Positions 7,243-17,463 of a stretch of 64,000 nucleotides of DNA are shown one piece after another; within the stretch, counting starts at the first letter, position 1, and each line of letters begins with the position of its first letter. The notes beneath the pieces were generated by a model, which searched no databases, was not told the origin of the DNA, and worked only from the letters and a program-made list of their open reading frames with translations. The stretch spans positions 1-64,000 of the forward strand of contig NZ_PYPS01000007.1 in NCBI RefSeq assembly GCF_003027925.1, read 5' to 3'. The DNA comes from Micromonospora sp. RP3T (GTDB lineage Bacteria; Actinomycetota; Actinomycetes; Mycobacteriales; Micromonosporaceae). Made by a program: the position numbers and the translations under genes.

Positions 7243-9501
7243 GGCGGCGAGGACGGCGGCCTCGACGACGGCCCGACGCTCGTCCGGTAGGTCGGTGCCG
7301 ACCAGGTAGAACGTGTCCACCACGTCGCCGCCGAGGGTGGCGATCCGGGCGGCGCGCACCTGGGCGCCGGCCTCGTCGAGCGCGCAGGTGACCCGGTAGA
7401 GCAGGCCGGCCGCGTCCGCCGCGCGCAACTCCAGCAGCACCGCGTCGGTGGCCGCCTCCCGGTGCCAGACCACGCGGGGCGCGGCACCCCGGCTGCGGGC
7501 CGCGAGCGCCCGGCCGCGCAGCCGCTGGGTGACCGAGACGTCGCCGGCCACCGCCCGGCGCAGGTCGGCGCTGAGCGCGATCGGGTCGGGGGCGAGCCCG
7601 TAGCGCGGCTGCACCCGGCACTCGACCAGGGCGCGACCGTCGACCGTGGCGGCGTCCGCGGAGATCACTTCCAGTCGGTGCAGGGCCAGGCACCCGGCCA
7701 CGGTGGCGAGCAGTCCACGCCGGTCGGCCGCGGCCACCGACACCCGGTCCTCGCCCAGGTGTACGACCGGCAGCGGGCCGGCGACCAGCGCCGGGTCGGG
7801 GGCCGGCGGGGCGGGCACCTCGCCGGTGTCCAGCGTGGTGCGTACCCGGGCGACCAGGTCGGCGATCAGCCGGCCCTTCCAGCCCGACCAGGCGGCCGGG
7901 CCGGTGGCGGCGGCGTCCGCCCGGACCAGCGCGTGCAGCAGTTCCAGCGTGCCGGCGTCGCCGACCAGCCCGGCGACCCCGGCGATGGTCTTCGGGTCGG
8001 ACAGGTCCCGCCGGGTGGCCACCTCGGGCAGCAGCAGGTGCAGCCGGACCAGCGTGCCGATCAGCGCCGCCTCGGCCGGGGGCAGCCCGATCCGGGTGGC
8101 CACCGCCTCGGCCAGCGGCGCCCCGACCGTCGAATGATCTCCAGGCAGTCCCTTGCCGATGTCGTGCAGGAACGCGCCGAGCAGCAGCAGGTCGGGGCGC
8201 TCCACGTCGCGGGTGTGCCGGCTGGCCTCGTACGCGGTCTGCACCAGGTGCCGGTCGAGCGTGAACCGGTGCACCGGGTTGTGCTGGGGCAGACTGCGCA
8301 TCCGGGTCCACTCGGGCAGCCAGCCGTCGATCAGCCCGTACCTGTCGCAGGTCTCCCAGGCGGGCACCAGGCCGGGGCCGGCGCCGAGCAGGGTGATCAA
8401 CGCGGCGCGGGCGGCCGGCGGCCAGGGCGCGGGCAGCGGCGGGCAGTACGCGGCCAGCCACTCGCAGGTGGCGCGCGCGATGGGCAGCCGGGTGCTGGCC
8501 GCCGCGGCGGCCACCCGCAGCGACAGGCAGGGGTCGGGGCGGGCCCCGATCGCGGTCCGGGCGAGCACCAGTTCGCCGTCCTGCTCGACGACGTCCCGGG
8601 CGACCGGGCGTCGCACCGGCCGGCCCGAGGCGGCACGCTGCCGGCCGGAACGGAGTCGGTCGGCGGCCCGCCAGGCGTCGTCGAGGGCGTGGCGGACGGT
8701 CCGCGCGTCGCCGGCGGTCAGGCGCAGCAGCGCGTCGCCCCCGTCGACGCCGAGGAGCTTCGCGACGCCGTCGCGTTCCTGCGCGACCAGGCGGTCGACC
8801 CGGCGGCCGACCTGCTGGTGCAGGGCGTCGCGGGTGTCCAGCAGACGCCGGTGCGCGGCGTGCACGGCGGGACGGAGCGCGTCGGTGACGCCGGCGGTGG
8901 CGATGGCCCGCAGGATGCCGACGTCGCGCAGCCCACCGGCGGCCTCCTTGAGGTCGCCTTCGAGCAGGAAGGCCAGCTCGCCGTGGGCCTCCCAGCGGGC
9001 GGCGGTGATCTCGCGCAGCCCGGGGAGCTGCCGGATGGCGGTGCGCCGCCAGTGGTCGGTGGCGGTGCGGGCGAGCTGCTCGGTCAGGGCCGGGTCGCCG
9101 GCCACGTGGCGCGCGTCGAGCAGGCCGAGAGCGACCTTGACGTCGTCCTGGGCCACCGAGAGCGCCTCGGCGACGGTGCGGACCGAGTGGTCGAGCCGCA
9201 GGCCGGCGTCCCAGATCGGGTACCAGAGCGCGGCGGCCAGCTCGTCGACGCCGGGCACCCCGGCGTGCAGCAGCACCAGGTCGAGGTCGCCGTAGGGGGC
9301 GCACTGGCGGCGGCCGAGCCCGCCCACGGCGACCAGCGCGACGCCGGGCCGGGCCGGGAAGATCCGGTGCAGCCAGGCGTCGAGCGCGTCGGCGCGGGCG
9401 GCGCGGGCCGCCGCGCCGACGCCCCCGGGCAGGCCGGTGACCTCGTTGACCACGGGTACGCCGTCCCCGCCCGGGGCGGTGGCCGTGGTCAACGAGGTCA
9501 C
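7237..9501 (-). CDS. glnD: Bifunctional PII-modifying enzyme GlnD (nucleotidyltransferase / removing enzyme)
   Basis: Modifies the PII protein at its T-loop Tyr when glutamine is low and reverses this when glutamine is high. In 754 residues it shows the nucleotidyltransferase motif GGLGRRxxxPxxDLDL (about 60-75), the HD hydrolase motif FLHDIGKG with H446-D447, and two C-terminal ACT glutamine-sensing domains (one beginning VSVAAADRRGLL, the other LRAADAAGLLYRV). In actinobacteria the homologue is often an adenylyltransferase; sequence alone does not decide this. GTG start at 9501, 17 bp after glnB. It is the third gene of the amt-glnB-glnD operon. The TAA stop is contributed by a dispersed repeat. 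Confidence 0.95.
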   Translation of the reverse strand: MTSLTTATAPGGDGVPVVNEVTGLPGGVGAAARAARADALDAWLHRIFPARPGVALVAVGGLGRRQCAPYGDLDLVLLHAGVPGVDELAAALWYPIWDAGLRLDHSVRTVAEALSVAQDDVKVALGLLDARHVAGDPALTEQLARTATDHWRRTAIRQLPGLREITAARWEAHGELAFLLEGDLKEAAGGLRDVGILRAIATAGVTDALRPAVHAAHRRLLDTRDALHQQVGRRVDRLVAQERDGVAKLLGVDGGDALLRLTAGDARTVRHALDDAWRAADRLRSGRQRAASGRPVRRPVARDVVEQDGELVLARTAIGARPDPCLSLRVAAAAASTRLPIARATCEWLAAYCPPLPAPWPPAARAALITLLGAGPGLVPAWETCDRYGLIDGWLPEWTRMRSLPQHNPVHRFTLDRHLVQTAYEASRHTRDVERPDLLLLGAFLHDIGKGLPGDHSTVGAPLAEAVATRIGLPPAEAALIGTLVRLHLLLPEVATRRDLSDPKTIAGVAGLVGDAGTLELLHALVRADAAATGPAAWSGWKGRLIADLVARVRTTLDTGEVPAPPAPDPALVAGPLPVVHLGEDRVSVAAADRRGLLATVAGCLALHRLEVISADAATVDGRALVECRVQPRYGLAPDPIALSADLRRAVAGDVSVTQRLRGRALAARSRGAAPRVVWHREAATDAVLLELRAADAAGLLYRVTCALDEAGAQVRAARIATLGGDVVDTFYLVGTDLPDERRAVVEAAVLAAV

Positions 9502-9518
9502 GTCGGCGGATTCCGTGG

Positions 9519-11292
<1,774 letters not shown>

Positions 11293-11381
11293 GCTGGCCT
11301 CCTAAAGGTGAACTTCCTCCTTCGCGGCTTCCGGGGCAGCGTCGCCCGTACGCCGGTTGCGCGGAAGCTTGGTCGGCCGCT

Positions 11382-11441
11382 GTTTCCTGCACCGACACCG
11401 CTCGATTTCCGACGCGTCACGGGTTGTTTCCGGCGTGTGAA
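11382..11441 (-). promoter_or_regulatory. Probable GlnR operator array upstream of amt
   Basis: On the minus strand the half-sites alternate: TTCAC-n6-GAAAC, then GTGAC-n6-GAAAT (11420-11405), then GTGTC-n7-GAAAC. This matches the actinobacterial GlnR consensus gTnAC-n6-GaAAC repeated about once per helical turn. It lies 90-149 bp upstream of the amt start. GlnR is the global nitrogen regulator in this phylum; the binding claim is inferred from the pattern. Confidence 0.65.
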
Positions 11442-11456
11442 GAACGCCGATCTTGC

Positions 11457-12245
11457 TCAGCGCAGCGCGTACTCCAGGTGGTGCCGCTCGTAGTCGAGCA
11501 GGCGCAGGTCCCGCATCGGGCGGCGGAGGTGGCCCTTGTGCACGATCCGGACGAACGCCGGCTCACCGGCGGCGGCCATCCGCCGGATGCCCTCGACGTG
11601 GTCGACGATGCGCTTGCGGATGGTGCGGATGAGCCGGTGCCGGTCACGCGGGATCAGCCCGTACGCGTCGGCGAAGAGGCGCAGCCGGCGTGGCCGGTCC
11701 GGGCGCTTCCAGCCGAGCGTGATGGAGTCCCGGTCGGCGAAGATCGGCACCCAGGTCCAGGCCGCGTACGCCACGTCGTAGATGCGGGCGCCGGGCGAGG
11801 CGAGGTCGAAGTCGATCAGCCCGAGCGTGCCGTCGGGACGCCAGATCACGTTGTGCGGCGCGGCGTCGTGGTGGCAGATCACCTCGGTGTCCGGCGGGGG
11901 CGGGCCGAACGAGCGCCAGACCGCGCCGGGCGGCGGGGTGAAACCGTACTGGGCGTCGTGGAACATCCGCAGCATGGTGGCCACCGTGACCAGCGCCTCG
12001 TCGGTCACCCAGTGCGGGGCCAGCGGGTACTCCCCGCACTCCCCCTCCAGGTACGACAGCACCTCCCGGTTGCGCTCGTCCATGCCGAGCGCGCGCGGCG
12101 CGCCGGTGAAGCCGACGTATTCCAGGTGGCGCAGCAGCGCGTGCACCGAGGGGGTCCAGGGGCCGGCGTTGCGCCGGACCGTGTCGCCCACGCGGACCAC
12201 GGTGCTCACGTTCCCGCCGTGCAGCGGGATCTCCTGCGAAGTCAC
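11457..12245 (-). CDS. Aminoglycoside phosphotransferase (APH)-family protein
   Basis: A 262-residue kinase-fold protein. The catalytic loop is ICHHDAAPHNVIW (Brenner motif HxDxxxxN) and the metal-binding DxD equivalent is GLIDFDLASPG. The early beta-rich lobe with HGGNVSTVVRVGDTVRR fits the family. Such proteins phosphorylate small molecules, not only aminoglycosides; the substrate is unknown and resistance should not be assumed. I chose the GTG at 12245, which has GGGAG seven bases upstream; a GTG at 12320 is possible but lacks a ribosome site. It lies between ftsY and amt, all on the minus strand. Confidence 0.82.
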   Translation of the reverse strand: MTSQEIPLHGGNVSTVVRVGDTVRRNAGPWTPSVHALLRHLEYVGFTGAPRALGMDERNREVLSYLEGECGEYPLAPHWVTDEALVTVATMLRMFHDAQYGFTPPPGAVWRSFGPPPPDTEVICHHDAAPHNVIWRPDGTLGLIDFDLASPGARIYDVAYAAWTWVPIFADRDSITLGWKRPDRPRRLRLFADAYGLIPRDRHRLIRTIRKRIVDHVEGIRRMAAAGEPAFVRIVHKGHLRRPMRDLRLLDYERHHLEYALR

Positions 12246-12328
12246 GTACGGTCTCCCGAGGCGCGGCGCGGGGTGGTGGGGGTCGCGCCACCCGGGGTAG
12301 GCGCGATCATCGGTGCTCACGGCAGGGG

Positions 12329-13510
12329 TTACGCGTCCCGGCCGAGCGGCTCGGTGCCGAGCAGCGCGTCGACGAACTGCGCCGGGTCGAACGGGGCCAG
12401 GTCGTCCTTGCCCTCGCCGAGCCCGACCAGCTTGACCGGGATGCCGAGCTTGCGTTGCACGGCGATCACGATGCCGCCCTTGGCCGTCCCGTCGAGCTTG
12501 GTCAGCACCACGCCGGTGACGTTGACCGCCTCGGTGAAGACCCGGGCCTGCTCCAGGCCGTTCTGGCCGGTGGTGGCGTCCAGGATCAGCAGCGTCTCGT
12601 CGATCGGGCCGTGCTTCTCCACCACCCGCTTGACCTTGCCCAGCTCGTCCATCAGGCCGATCTTGTTCTGGAGCCGGCCGGCGGTGTCGATGAGCACGGT
12701 GTCGACGCCCACCTCGATGCCGCGCCGGACCGCGTCGAACGCGACGCTGGCCGGGTCGGCGGCCTCCGGGCCGCGGACCGTCTCCGCGCCCACCCGGCCG
12801 CCCCAGGTCTCCAACTGGTCGGCGGCGGCGGCCCGGAACGTGTCGGCCGCGCCGAGCAGCACGGTACGGCCGTCCGCGACCAGCACCCGGGCGATCTTGC
12901 CGCAGGTGGTGGTCTTGCCGGCGCCGTTGACGCCGACCACCAGCACCACCGCCGGCACGCCGTCGGTCGGCGTGGTCCGCAGCGACCGGTCCAGGCCGGG
13001 GTCGAGCGCGTTGACCAGCTCGGTGGCGAGCAGCGTGCGCAGCTCGTCGCCGGTGCGGGTGCCGAGCACCCGGGTGCGCTCCCGCAGCCGGTCGACGATC
13101 TCCCGGGTGGAGTCCACGCCGACGTCGGCGGTGATCAGGCTGTCCTCGATCTCCTCCCAGGTGTCCTCGTCGAGCCGGTCGCGGCTGAGCAGGCCGAGCA
13201 GTCCCTTGCCGAACGCGTTCTGCGAGCGGGACAGCCGGGAGCGCAGCCGGACCAGCCGGCCGGCGGTGGGCTCGGGGACCTCGATCGGGGGCGCCTCGAC
13301 CGGCGGCGCCTCGACCACCACGCCGGTGGTCAGCTCCGACTCGGGCGCCTCCACCGGCGGGCCGGCCAGGTCCTCCTCGGTGCGGGTGTCGACCTCCGTG
13401 CGCGGCAGCGGCGGCTCCGGGCGCCGGCGCAGCCGGGGCACCACGAGGCTCAGGCCGCCGATGATGAGCACGCCGAGCAGGGCGAGAGCGACGAGGAGGT
13501 ATTCCTTCAT
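12329..13510 (-). CDS. ftsY: SRP receptor GTPase FtsY
   Basis: Docks the SRP-ribosome complex at the membrane and pairs its GTPase domain with that of Ffh. In 393 residues it has an N-terminal transmembrane segment (about 4-25, typical of actinobacterial FtsY), an acidic Pro/Glu linker (30-85), an N domain, and the G domain with P-loop GVNGAGKTT (193-201), DTAGRLQNK and TKLDGTAKGG. The ATG at 13510 gives the membrane anchor directly. The next minus-strand genes upstream are the HAD phosphatase and smc, separated by an inserted plus-strand block at 13.7-18.4 kb. The divergent phosphatase gene starts 146 bp away. Confidence 0.96.
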   Translation of the reverse strand: MKEYLLVALALLGVLIIGGLSLVVPRLRRRPEPPLPRTEVDTRTEEDLAGPPVEAPESELTTGVVVEAPPVEAPPIEVPEPTAGRLVRLRSRLSRSQNAFGKGLLGLLSRDRLDEDTWEEIEDSLITADVGVDSTREIVDRLRERTRVLGTRTGDELRTLLATELVNALDPGLDRSLRTTPTDGVPAVVLVVGVNGAGKTTTCGKIARVLVADGRTVLLGAADTFRAAAADQLETWGGRVGAETVRGPEAADPASVAFDAVRRGIEVGVDTVLIDTAGRLQNKIGLMDELGKVKRVVEKHGPIDETLLILDATTGQNGLEQARVFTEAVNVTGVVLTKLDGTAKGGIVIAVQRKLGIPVKLVGLGEGKDDLAPFDPAQFVDALLGTEPLGRDA

Positions 13511-13656
13511 GCCGAAATCCTGTCAGATGCCGGCGACGGCGTCCCACTCACCGCCTCGGCACGCGAACAACCTGCGGGTACGCTCGCGTTCGGAAGGCGT
13601 ACCGCAACCGCCGGCCGGGTAGGAACGCCCATACGATCTTGTCGGAGGTAGACGCC

Positions 13657-15369
13657 GTGCCCGGTTCCCGCCTGCTCATCGGCCCACTGCTGCGCCGGGT
13701 CGTCGACACGCGGGCGACGGTCTGGGTGGAGACCAGCGCGCCCGCCGTGGTCACCGTCCGCACGGCCGACGGCGCCACCGGCAGCGCGCCCACCTTCTCC
13801 GCGTACGACCACCACTACGCGATCGTGGTGGTGACCGGGCTCACCCCGGACAGCACCACCGAATACCAGGTGCTGATCGACGACGAGGCGGCCTGGCCGC
13901 TGCCGGACAGCACGTTCCCGCCCAGCGTGATCCGCACCCGCGCGGCCGACGACGCCGACCAGCCGGTGCGTCTGGTGTTCGGCTCCTGCCGGGAGACCAC
14001 CCAGCACTCCACCGCGCGCAAGCTGCCGCCGGACGCGCTCGACGCGTACGCCCGGCGGGTGATGGCCGCGCCCGAGGAGAACACGCTGCCCGACCTGCTG
14101 GTGCTGCTCGGTGACCAGGTCTACGCGGACGAGACCTCACCTACCGTGCGCAAGCTGCTCAAGCGGCGCCGGCGGCGGCCGAAGGACGCCCCGGCCACGC
14201 AGGTGGTCAGCTTCGACGAGTACACGAAGCTGTATCTGGAGTCCTGGCGGGATCCGGAGATCCGCTGGCTGCTCTCCACCGTGCCGAGCGTGATGATCTT
14301 CGACGACCACGAGGTCATCGACGACTGGAACACCTCGCGGTCCTGGCGGGCGGACATGCGGGAGCAGCCGTGGTGGGCCGAGCGGATCCGCAGCGGCCTC
14401 GCCTCCTACTGGGTCTACCAGCACCTGGGCAACCTGAGCCCGGACGAGATCGCCGCCGACCCGGTGTACGCCAAGGTGGTGGCCGCCGAGGACGCCACGA
14501 GCGTGCTGCACGAGTTCGGCGCGCGGGTCGACACCGAGGCCGACCTGGCGCACGACACCGAGCGCTGGCGGGCCGTGCAGTACCAGTGGAGTTACGCGCT
14601 GGACCTGGGGCGCACCCGCCTGGTGATGCTGGACAACCGCTCCAGCCGGGTGCTGCTGCCGGGCAGCCGGGCGATGCTGCCGCCGGGCGAGTGGTCGTGG
14701 TTCCTGGACCAGGCGCACGGCGCCTACGACCACCTGGTGGTGGGCACCTCGCTGCCGTGGCTGCTGCCGCCGGGCATCCACCACGTGGAGGCGTGGAACG
14801 AGCGCCTGGCCGACTCCGACCGGCAGTGGGTGGCGCGGCTGGCCGAGCAGATGCGCCGGGCCTGGGACCTGGAGCACTGGGCGGCGTTCCGGCGTTCGTT
14901 CGAGGCGCTCGGCGAGCTGTTCGCCCGGCTGGGCAGCGGCGCCGCGGCACGCACCGGCGCCCGGGTGGGCGCCGGTCCGGCGTACCCGCGGCCGGCGTCG
15001 ATCAGCGTGCTCTCCGGCGACGTGCACCACTCGTACGTGGCCCGGGCCCGGTTCGCCGACCGCGGCGTGCGGACGCCGGTGCACCAGCTCACCTGCTCGC
15101 CGATCCACAACCAGGTGCCGGCCGCGATGCGCCCGCTGATGACGCTGGGCTGGAACCCGGGTCCGGCCGGGGCGACCCGGGCGCTGGCCCGGTCGGCCGG
15201 GGTGCGCCGGCCGCCGGTGCGGTGGCGCAAGCTCGCCGGGCCGTACTTCGGCAACGCGGTGGCCACGCTCACCCATCGGGGGCGGTCGGCCGCCGTGGTG
15301 ATCGAGGGCACCACCAGTCAGGGCGAGTTGCGGCCGGTGGCACGCCAGCAGCTCAGCGACGAGGACTGA
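13657..15369 (+). CDS. PhoD-like metallophosphatase
   Basis: A 570-residue protein of the alkaline phosphatase D / PhoD-like group. In order it has an N-terminal fibronectin-like beta domain (RRVVDTRATVWVET, GLTPDSTTEYQV), FGSCRETTQH, the metal motif LLGDQVYADE, FDDHEVIDDWN, and the late metal motif SGDVHHSYVA. No export signal is visible, so it may be cytoplasmic, unlike Tat-exported PhoD. I took the GTG at 13657 with GGAGG about ten bases upstream; a TTG at 13639 is in frame but poorer. It begins a plus-strand pair with the MarR gene 13 bp downstream. No PHO box was found upstream. Confidence 0.85.
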   Translation: MPGSRLLIGPLLRRVVDTRATVWVETSAPAVVTVRTADGATGSAPTFSAYDHHYAIVVVTGLTPDSTTEYQVLIDDEAAWPLPDSTFPPSVIRTRAADDADQPVRLVFGSCRETTQHSTARKLPPDALDAYARRVMAAPEENTLPDLLVLLGDQVYADETSPTVRKLLKRRRRRPKDAPATQVVSFDEYTKLYLESWRDPEIRWLLSTVPSVMIFDDHEVIDDWNTSRSWRADMREQPWWAERIRSGLASYWVYQHLGNLSPDEIAADPVYAKVVAAEDATSVLHEFGARVDTEADLAHDTERWRAVQYQWSYALDLGRTRLVMLDNRSSRVLLPGSRAMLPPGEWSWFLDQAHGAYDHLVVGTSLPWLLPPGIHHVEAWNERLADSDRQWVARLAEQMRRAWDLEHWAAFRRSFEALGELFARLGSGAAARTGARVGAGPAYPRPASISVLSGDVHHSYVARARFADRGVRTPVHQLTCSPIHNQVPAAMRPLMTLGWNPGPAGATRALARSAGVRRPPVRWRKLAGPYFGNAVATLTHRGRSAAVVIEGTTSQGELRPVARQQLSDED

Positions 15370-15382
15370 CTATCCTCTGATC

Positions 15383-15808
15383 ATGGACGAGACGCTGCGG
15401 GCCGTGGAACACGAGTTGACCGCGCTGCTGCGCCGCGGCCGGGCGCTGTCCTGGGAGATCGCCCGCGAGGTCCACCCGAACCTGGAGCCGAACGCCTACG
15501 GGCTGTTGCTCTGGCTGCGCCGCTCCGGTCAGATCCGGCTCACCGACCTGGCCGTGAAGCTGGGCATCGGCAAGGGCACGCTGAGCCGGCAGATCGGCGG
15601 CCTGGAGACGCTGGGCCTGGTGCGTCGCGACCCGGACCCGACCGACCGGCGGGCCGCCCAGCTCAGCCTCACCGAGGAGGGCACCCGGCGGTTCGACGCG
15701 GCGCGGGCGGCCCGGCTCGGGCAGATCCGGCGGTCGCTGGAGAGCTGGCCGGCCGAGGACGTGGCGGCGTTCGCCCGGCTGATGCACCGCTTCAACGAGA
15801 CGTTCTGA
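15383..15808 (+). CDS. MarR family transcriptional regulator
   Basis: A 141-residue winged-helix repressor. The recognition region reads IRLTDLAVKLGIGKGTLSRQIGGLETLGLV and the wing is RDPDPTDRRAAQLSLTEEG, both classic MarR features. The DNA-binding domain is flanked by N- and C-terminal dimerisation helices. It follows the phosphatase gene by 13 bp and is likely cotranscribed with it. The ligand and targets are unknown. Its TGA stop is followed one base later by a family 1 palindrome. Confidence 0.92.
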   Translation: MDETLRAVEHELTALLRRGRALSWEIAREVHPNLEPNAYGLLLWLRRSGQIRLTDLAVKLGIGKGTLSRQIGGLETLGLVRRDPDPTDRRAAQLSLTEEGTRRFDAARAARLGQIRRSLESWPAEDVAAFARLMHRFNETF

Positions 15809-15809
15809 G

Positions 15810-15868
15810 GTGTGTAAGGCGGGGCCCCCTTTTAACGCCTCGCGTGGTACCCGGGCCCTCTCCTAACA
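15810..15868. repeat. Dispersed 3'-end palindrome, family 1, copy 2
   Basis: Begins GTGTGTAAGGCGGGGCCCCC directly after the MarR stop codon and ends CTCTCCTAAC. Both arms and the central TTAACG are recognisable, but the loop is the most diverged of the four copies (TCGCGTGGTACC in place of the TCGGTAGAGGC type). The orientation relative to the upstream gene is the same as in the other copies. It ends eight bases before the DinB start codon. Confidence 0.8.
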
Positions 15869-15876
15869 TCGCCGGG

Positions 15877-16410
15877 ATGACAACCTGGACCGCACCCGAG
15901 ATCGACCGCCGCCACGAGCCCTTCGTCGCCGACGAACGCGCCATGCTCCAGGGCTGGCTGGACAACCACCGCGACACCCTGCGCCTCAAGTGCGCCGGGC
16001 TGACCGCCGAGCAACTACGCACCCGCAGCGTCGAGCCGTCCGGGCTGACCCTGCTCGGCCTGGTCCGGCACATGGCCGACGTGGAGCGCTGGTGGTTCCG
16101 CGTCCACGCCGCCGGCCTGGAACTGCCCGACATGTACGACTACGACAAGGACCCGGACGCCGACCTCAACGACATCGCCGACGCCGACCCGGCCGAGGCG
16201 TTCGCCACGCTGGCCGCCGAGGTCGAGGCGGCCGACCGGGCGGTGGCCGACCTGCCGCTGGAGCACACCTTTCCGCATCGCCGCCGCGACGGCAGCACCA
16301 AGGAGATCAGCCTCCGCTGGGTCTACGTCCACATGATCGAGGAGTACGCCCGGCACAACGGCCACGCCGACCTGATCCGCGAGCGCATCGACGGCGTCAC
16401 CGGCTCCTGA
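15877..16410 (+). CDS. DinB family (DUF664) protein
   Basis: A 177-residue four-helix-bundle protein of the DinB/DUF664 group. The putative metal-binding His residues are in GLVRHMADVERWW and in YVHMIEEYARHNGHADLIRE, the normal spacing for the fold. Some relatives are thiol-dependent transferases (mycothiol or bacillithiol), but most have no known reaction. The ATG at 15877 lies eight bases after the family 1 repeat and has no clear Shine-Dalgarno, as the repeat replaces the usual upstream sequence. Its 3' end overlaps the convergent ArsR-type gene by 14 bp. Confidence 0.88.
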   Translation: MTTWTAPEIDRRHEPFVADERAMLQGWLDNHRDTLRLKCAGLTAEQLRTRSVEPSGLTLLGLVRHMADVERWWFRVHAAGLELPDMYDYDKDPDADLNDIADADPAEAFATLAAEVEAADRAVADLPLEHTFPHRRRDGSTKEISLRWVYVHMIEEYARHNGHADLIRERIDGVTGS

Positions 16411-17386
16411 CCTCCGCCGGTGCGCCCGCCCGCAGCAACTGCTCGCCCAGCGGGGTCAGGCAGTGCCGTACCGCCGCTCCGGTCCGCCGGGTGGTGATGA
16501 GGCCGGCGGCCCGGAGGGTCGCCGCGTGCTCGCTGGCCGTGGCGGCGGAGACACCGACCCGGCGGGCGAGCTCGGAGGTGCCGGGGGCATCGACGGTCGC
16601 CGCCAGCACGGCCGCCCGGGTACGCCCGAGCAGGCCGGCCAGCGGCGCCCCGGCCCCCAGCTCACGCCGCCCCGGCCGGATCGGGTAGACCAGCACCAGC
16701 GGGCCGTGCGGGTCCGCCAGCAGGTAGGGCTGCGGGGCCAGGTGACAGGGCAGCAGGGTCAGGCCCCGGCCGCCCGCGGCCACCTCGACGTCGTCGGCGA
16801 CCGCACACCGGTAGGACAGCGCGTAGCGCTCCCCCGTCTCGGCCCAGGCCAGGTAAGGGCTGAGGTCGCGCAACACCCGGTCGAGGCCACCGGCCGCCAG
16901 CGTGTGGCCACGTACCGACCGGTCGACGCGTACCGCCGTCTCGATCTCCGCCCAGTAGGGCGCGAGCGCCACCCGATGGAAGGCGTCCATCGCGGCGCGC
17001 AGCCGGGCCCGGGCGGCGGGCTCGCCGGCGGCCAACGACGCCACCCGGGCGGGCAGGGTGCCCGCGGCCACCAGCGGCCCGAGCTCGGCGGCGAGCACCT
17101 CGTCCGGCGTGCCGGCCACCTGCTCCAGCAGGCCGGCGACGTCGCCGTCGAACCGGGGCGGGGTGAGGAAGTCCGGAACCAGATACGGGGTCCGGCACAG
17201 GTCGAGGTAGGGCCGCATGTCCGGCCGCAGCGACGCCCGGGTGCGGGCCCGCCACCGGGTGAGATGTGCGGGCACGTCGGCCAGGAACAGCCGTTGGGCG
17301 GCCATCGCCAGCTCGATCAGCACCGCCGGGTCGGATCGCAGGACGGTGCGGCTCAGGTCGGTCGCGTTGAGCCGCAGCGTGGTCAC
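16397..17386 (-). CDS. ArsR-type winged-helix transcriptional regulator with N-terminal ligand domain
   Basis: A 329-residue regulator. About 240 N-terminal residues form an all-helical and beta domain with no assigned ligand. The C-terminal winged helix reads TSELARRVGVSAATASEHAATLRAAGL followed by the wing TTRRTGAAVRHCLTPLGEQLL. This arrangement is common in actinobacterial ArsR-like proteins annotated from the HTH alone. GTG start at 17386 (VTTLRLNATDLSR). The secreted beta-propeller gene starts divergently 77 bp away, so the two may share a control region. The target is unknown. Confidence 0.85.
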   Translation of the reverse strand: MTTLRLNATDLSRTVLRSDPAVLIELAMAAQRLFLADVPAHLTRWRARTRASLRPDMRPYLDLCRTPYLVPDFLTPPRFDGDVAGLLEQVAGTPDEVLAAELGPLVAAGTLPARVASLAAGEPAARARLRAAMDAFHRVALAPYWAEIETAVRVDRSVRGHTLAAGGLDRVLRDLSPYLAWAETGERYALSYRCAVADDVEVAAGGRGLTLLPCHLAPQPYLLADPHGPLVLVYPIRPGRRELGAGAPLAGLLGRTRAAVLAATVDAPGTSELARRVGVSAATASEHAATLRAAGLITTRRTGAAVRHCLTPLGEQLLRAGAPAEVRSR

Positions 17387-17463
17387 CGGCGAACGGTAGC
17401 GACCTTTCGGCCCGTACCGAAAGGGGCTTCCGGACCGGCCGGCGCCGCCGGACGCTGCGTCGG

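Noticed and set aside
11457-12245. APH-family gene as an antibiotic-resistance determinant
   Set aside because: Only the general kinase motifs are present; the family has many non-resistance members and the gene sits in a core region.
13511-13656. PHO box upstream of the PhoD-like phosphatase
   Set aside because: No pair of GTTCAYY repeats with 11-bp spacing was found in the gap to ftsY.
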